Shown here in pieces: positions 59,121 through 62,500 of a DNA stretch of 62,500 nucleotides (position 1 is its first letter; the number at the start of each line of letters is the position of its first letter). Under the pieces are notes generated by a model that had not been told where the DNA came from, made no database searches, and was given only the letters and a program-made list of their open reading frames with translations. The DNA comes from Prorocentrum cordatum (taxonomy: Eukaryota > Sar > Dinophyceae > Prorocentrales > Prorocentraceae): assembly GCA_963575745.1 (NCBI GenBank), contig CAUYUJ010020615.1, positions 1-62,500 on the forward strand. Reading direction: 5' to 3'. Made by a program: the position numbers and the translations under genes.

Positions 59121-60248
59121 ATGTCCGAGGAACAGGAACGAGCGGTGAAGATGGCAAAGGTCGAGGGCACGGTGCAGCAGACTCTTCCAGGCTGCATCGC
59201 AGGAGACCGTTCGCAAGTCGTTGCAAGCGATCTTGCGAACCCCGCGGGCGCCGCTGAACATCCATCCGGCCCGCCAGAACCGCGCGCTCCAGCGCGCGCA
59301 ACGGCCGCGAAGTCCATGGCCAAGAAGCAGCAGTCCACTGGTGATACTGCGTGGTTGTCGAAGGACAAAGGGCTCTACAACAAGTTCTACTACAGGTGCA
59401 AGAACTGCCCAGACGTCAAGACCGCGTGGGACGAATCCTACAAGAACAAGCCTGAACCTGAGCAGCGCCAGTTCGTGCAGGACGTCGTCGAGTGCAAGAA
59501 AGGGGTGCTCCCAGACGTCGTGGTGAAACACAAGCGCACCATCGAGATGGCGAGGGGGACCAAGACCGAAGGTGAGCGGGTCTCGTTCCAGTCCGCAGCT
59601 TCGAGGGACGGCGAGACTGCGGTCAGGGAGATGATCGCATTCGGGGCCATGCAATGCCGCCCCAACCCGAAACTCCCGCCGACGACGACCTTGGAGTGGC
59701 CTTACAACCAACAGGTCGCTTACACGGTAGACAAGTGGTCCGACGGCAAGAAATCGTTAAGCACGAAGGAGGCCGAGGATCCAGAACAGTGGGACGAGAA
59801 CGACAAGGACAACTTCGACAAGGAGTTCGCGAGCTTCCAGAGTAGCAGCGCTGCCCCCAGCCATCCTGCGGCGAGCGATGGGTCGTCACCTCCACCAACT
59901 GCCGTTTCGGAGCGCGACGAGGTGCGCGTGGCCAACGCGCGCAAGGTGCACGGTATGTTCGACCGCGCGAGGAGGGAGTGGTCAGCCCTCGTGGATCGCA
60001 GCAAGGGCAACAAGAACACCAAGGGTTGCACAATCGAGTGCGATTTATCACAACGGATCGCCAAGGGCGAGTCGCTGGACAACGACATCATGAAGGTCGA
60101 GTTGAAGCACATGGCCAAGCAGAGCCTCACTGATGACGAGATCAAGAGCACTGCGTCGGCGTCCAAGGCGCTCGTCGACCTCATCAAGGGTGGGAACAGT
60201 AAGGCGTCGGCCCTGCGCCCTTGGTTCAAGCTGGACGTGGACGAGTGA
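59121..60248 (+). CDS. Unknown 375-aa protein with spliced-leader relic
   Basis: ATG at 59121 (MSEEQERAVKMAKVEGTVQQ), chosen because it follows the leader relic; the frame is open further upstream. It is intact and apparently intronless. Residues ~65-210 are Lys/Cys-containing and well composed (GLYNKFYYRCKNCPDVKTAW, FVQDVVECKKGVLPDVVVKH, VREMIAFGAMQCRPN). There is an acidic linker around 230-260 and a helical C-terminus (EVRVANARKVHGMFDRARRE, KVELKHMAKQSLTDDEIKST, LRPWFKLDVDE). Dinoflagellate genomes encode many such unassigned proteins; no domain recognised. Lack of introns plus the relic fits a retroposed gene. Confidence 0.7.
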   Translation: MSEEQERAVKMAKVEGTVQQTLPGCIAGDRSQVVASDLANPAGAAEHPSGPPEPRAPARATAAKSMAKKQQSTGDTAWLSKDKGLYNKFYYRCKNCPDVKTAWDESYKNKPEPEQRQFVQDVVECKKGVLPDVVVKHKRTIEMARGTKTEGERVSFQSAASRDGETAVREMIAFGAMQCRPNPKLPPTTTLEWPYNQQVAYTVDKWSDGKKSLSTKEAEDPEQWDENDKDNFDKEFASFQSSSAAPSHPAASDGSSPPPTAVSERDEVRVANARKVHGMFDRARREWSALVDRSKGNKNTKGCTIECDLSQRIAKGESLDNDIMKVELKHMAKQSLTDDEIKSTASASKALVDLIKGGNSKASALRPWFKLDVDE

Positions 60249-60485
60249 GGGCATGGCGCGAGCGCTGTTGAGAGCGGCCGATCGTTCTAGCTATGAGGGG
60301 AGGGGAGGGGGGGACATGGGAGGGATGGCATCTCTCAGGTCTCTGCGTGCGGGCTGCAGTACAGGGCTGGGTGGCATCGTAGCCCTCCCCCCTCTCTATC
60401 ACCCCCCCTCTCGCTCCCCCGATCTTGTTCTCTTCCCACAGTTCCCCCCCCATCCCTCCCTCTCGCTCTCGCGCGCGGCGCCGAA
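60249..60485. other. 3' flank, C-rich
   Basis: CCCC- and CTC-rich, GC-rich 3' flank without features apart from the left GGCGCCGA flanking repeat at 60478-60485. Confidence 0.5.
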
Positions 60486-60598
60486 GTTTTAAGATATCTT
60501 AAGATTTCTTAAGTTTTCTTAAGCTTGAACATATGTTGAAATAAACAACATATGATATCTCAATAATCCTAAGAAAACTTAAGATATCTTAAAACGTA
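60486..60598. mobile_element. 113-bp fold-back (MITE-like) element
   Basis: TTTTAAGATATCTTAAG at the left and its exact complement at the right; inner arms TTTCTTAAG and AACATATGTTG/CAACATATG extend an imperfect hairpin around AAATAAA. AT-rich island in a GC-rich setting. GGCGCCGA occurs on both sides (60478-60485, 60599-60606), a possible 8-bp target duplication. No coding capacity. Confidence 0.65.
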
Positions 60599-60606
60599 GG
60601 CGCCGA

Positions 60607-60931
60607 CAGCGCCGCAGTGGGCGAAGCGCGCGTGCCTAGCATTGCGAGCAATCGGGGCGGCCGAACGCGTTATCTGGCTTTTTCTTCAAGGACCGACTCG
60701 AATGATTGTGGAAACGTGTTCTCTCTGCTCTCGTCTGCGCATAGGCCCGAACCGAGTTGCACCCGAGGGGCAGTCGGCGCGTTGCCGATGGGGGCCGCCA
60801 TCAAGGATGGGAACGAGGACGGGGAGGGGGCGGCGAATTGGGGGGAGAAGGGGAGGGGGATGGGAAGGAGGAGCAGGATGATGAGGATGATGGGGAGGTT
60901 TCTTCAAACCGATTTGAAAAACTTAAGGGGG

Positions 60932-60966
<35 letters not shown>

Positions 60967-61531
60967 GAGGAGGAGGAGGAGGGACGAGGAGGAGGCGAGG
61001 AGGAGGAGGAGGAGAGGAGGAGGACGGAGGCGGAGGCGAGGAGGAGGAGGAGGGGGGGGGGGGGGGGGTGAGGGGGAGCGGGAGGAGGACGGCGAAAAAG
61101 GCATCAATCGCTGCAACATTTTTTCGAGAAGGAGGAGGAGGAGGAGGAGGAGGAGGGCGAAATCGGCACCAATCGTTGCAACATTTTTTCGAGGAGGGGG
61201 AGGAGGAGGAGAAAGATGAGGAGGAGGAAGAAGAGGAGGAGGAAGAGGAGGAGGAGGAGGAGGAGGAGGAGGATGGGGATGAGGGGGAGGGGCCGAACGA
61301 CCTAGGCAGTAGGACGGAAGAGGAGGAGGAGGAGGAGGAGGAGGAAGAGGATGAGGAGGAGGAGATGGTCGCCGTCATGAACGCCACAACTCGTGACCCA
61401 CAATCTCGTCATGCTTGGCCATCGCGGTCGCCGTCACCAGCATCGCCATCAACATTGTCGTCGTCGTCGTCGTCGTCAGCAACTGACGAGAACAATGTCG
61501 TCAACGTCACCATCATCGGAGTCGCCGCTAC
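60607..61531. repeat. GAG microsatellites and short direct repeats
   Basis: GGA/GAG runs at 60935-61070, 61128-61155, 61190-61275 and 61318-61368, and a G-run at 61051-61068. AATCGCTGCAACATTTTTTC (61108) recurs as AATCGTTGCAACATTTTTTC (61170). (GTC)n near 61458-61478. No gene supported. Confidence 0.8.
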
Positions 61532-61552
61532 CCGTAGCCATTTGGGCTCAAA
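61532..61552 (+). promoter_or_regulatory. Spliced-leader-like relic (TTTGGGCT variant)
   Basis: CCGTAGCCATTTGGGCTCAA matches the dinoflagellate leader over 20 bases with one change (TTTGGGCT for TTTTGGCT). It is 143 nt before the ATG at 61695. The same variant is found upstream of genes in the 16.3-kb element. Confidence 0.75.
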
Positions 61553-61694
61553 CCTGTGCTGGCAGTACAGTAGCCGCATTGTAATGCAGCGCTCGTATCC
61601 ATACCACTTGGTTATCTTGCTGGCGTTGAAACAGTTGTGGGCAATGCCTGTGCCCAAGCGCCGTCGCTTGGGCGGCTGGCGGTAAGCGCTGCAG

Positions 61695-62500
61695 ATGGAA
61701 GACGGCGATGCCCCTGATGCAGCAGGGATTTCTCGTTTAGCAGCAGGACACCTCCTCGACTGGGCAGATGGCGTGAGCAGCGCCGAGCGGCTCCGCTACC
61801 ACATGAAGAACGCGGTGGACGACAACCGATCTCACCCGATGATAAATCGGCTGGCGGCCTCACGTGATGGCGGGCATGCGCAAGAGGACCTTCGAGCCCT
61901 GTTGGCCCGAATTGGGCTGCTCGACGTGCAGACGACGATCGAAGGTTCAGACCGCGTCAGCACGATGGTTCTGCCCTCGTCGCTGGCGCGGCTGGTGCGC
62001 ACTGAATACCCTCGGGAATTCATTTTGCGGTTTGGGGCGAAGGTGGACAAGGTGCGGCAGTTCTGGGAGGCATTCCTTTCGCGCCCGAAAACTAAAGCAT
62101 GGGCATCTCGGCATCCCTTCCTGCGTGACAAGACCGTCGGGGATCTAGTAACAACGATCCCGTGCGCCCTGCGCATCGACGCTGGACCGTGCACGAAGTC
62201 CTTGAGCACAAATTGTATATCTTGGTCTACTCTTTTGGGTGAAGGCGAGGAGAAGCTGACAAAGTGGCTCATATGTTCTTATTTGAAGAAAGACAACACA
62301 GCTGATGCAAATGTATATTGGGGTATCGTCGGCGATTTTGACAAGATGGCGACTGGGCTGGTTGGCGGACAACCTATTGCAAAGACGGGCAGGCAGGTGT
62401 GGCGATTCGTTCTCTTGATTTTGAAGGGGGGCGAAGATCAACGAGCAAACGAGCTCGGAGGTCCGCATTACAATTCAATTGAATGTTGCCCCGACTGCTT
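61695..62500 (+). CDS. Transposase-like protein, start only (runs off the window)
   Basis: ATG at 61695, with an in-frame TAA 12 nt upstream (61683), then 268 codons open to the window's end. Sequence: MEDGDAPDAAGISRLAAGHL, FGAKVDKVRQFWEAFLSR, IPCALRIDAGPCTKSLST (acidic site), CISWSTLLGEGEEKLTKWLI, YWGIVGDFDKMATGLVGGQP, VWRFVLLILKGGEDQRANEL and a Cys pair in NSIECCPDC. The order (acidic box, hydrophobic WSTLL, EDQRA/E, Cys pair) parallels the frameshifted transposase at 33.4-35.5 kb. It is probably the N-terminal half of a DDE transposase of the same broad group. Confidence 0.55.
   Translation, partial: MEDGDAPDAAGISRLAAGHLLDWADGVSSAERLRYHMKNAVDDNRSHPMINRLAASRDGGHAQEDLRALLARIGLLDVQTTIEGSDRVSTMVLPSSLARLVRTEYPREFILRFGAKVDKVRQFWEAFLSRPKTKAWASRHPFLRDKTVGDLVTTIPCALRIDAGPCTKSLSTNCISWSTLLGEGEEKLTKWLICSYLKKDNTADANVYWGIVGDFDKMATGLVGGQPIAKTGRQVWRFVLLILKGGEDQRANELGGPHYNSIECCPDC

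Overview
The window is nuclear DNA of a dinoflagellate (alga of the Symbiodinium/Prorocentrum/Polarella type). The evidence is degenerate copies of the dinoflagellate spliced leader (canonical GTAGCCATTTTGGCTCAAG) just upstream of several start codons, introns with GC-AG as well as GT-AG ends, GC-rich codon use, retroelements carrying methyltransferase-like domains, and very many CTC/GAG/CA simple repeats. There are no rRNA or tRNA genes, CRISPR arrays or bacterial operons. Most of the window is nested mobile DNA.

Layout. 1-2.1 kb: simple repeats. 2.1-3.3 kb: an unknown W/RGG-rich protein (minus). 3.7-18.7 kb: a very large LINE-type retroelement on the minus strand. In its own reading direction it has a 5' region of ~770-bp tandem monomers, a long ORF broken by TAG across a Cys cluster, a RING-H2 finger ORF, a 1051-aa ORF, a short linker ORF, an 883-aa ORF with a C5-cytosine-methyltransferase-like domain, an APE-type endonuclease, and a reverse transcriptase cut off at its first motifs. 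20.3-27.1 kb: a 78-bp minisatellite interrupted by a decayed second LINE (minus) and by a 912-bp TIR element with a near-perfect 8-bp target duplication. 27.1-29.6 kb: simple repeats and a ~97-bp direct repeat.

29.6-55.6 kb: one DIRS-like tyrosine-recombinase retroelement (minus), split by an insertion. Its 5' part (gag-like, CCCH finger, Rossmann methyltransferase-like, reverse transcriptase) lies at 55.6-49.5 kb; its 3' part (RNase H, a second methyltransferase-like stretch, tyrosine recombinase) lies at 33.1-29.9 kb. Removing 33126-49468 plus one 2-bp TG duplication restores the reading frame across the junction. The 16.3-kb insert has inverted termini (12 bp perfect, then imperfect) and looks like a giant DNA transposon. 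It carries a DDE-like transposase (minus, frameshifted), a 468-aa protein, a spliced 759-aa protein, two small spliced helical-protein genes, two large GYD-repeat proteins on opposite strands, and an array of eight 33-bp near-perfect palindromes. Its three largest minus-strand genes have spliced-leader-like sequence with the variant TTTGGGCT in the 5' leader; a further transposase-like gene at 61.7 kb has the same variant.

56.4-60.3 kb: two apparently intact genes of unknown function (plus), both with spliced-leader relics; the first has a 139-bp GT-AG intron. 60.5 kb: a small fold-back element. 61.7 kb to the end: the start of a transposase-like gene that leaves the window still open.

The ORFs inside the two large retroelements are broken by stops and frameshifts, so these copies are probably dead, but their domain content (methyltransferase-like domains and RING finger) and the giant transposon with its cargo are the notable content.
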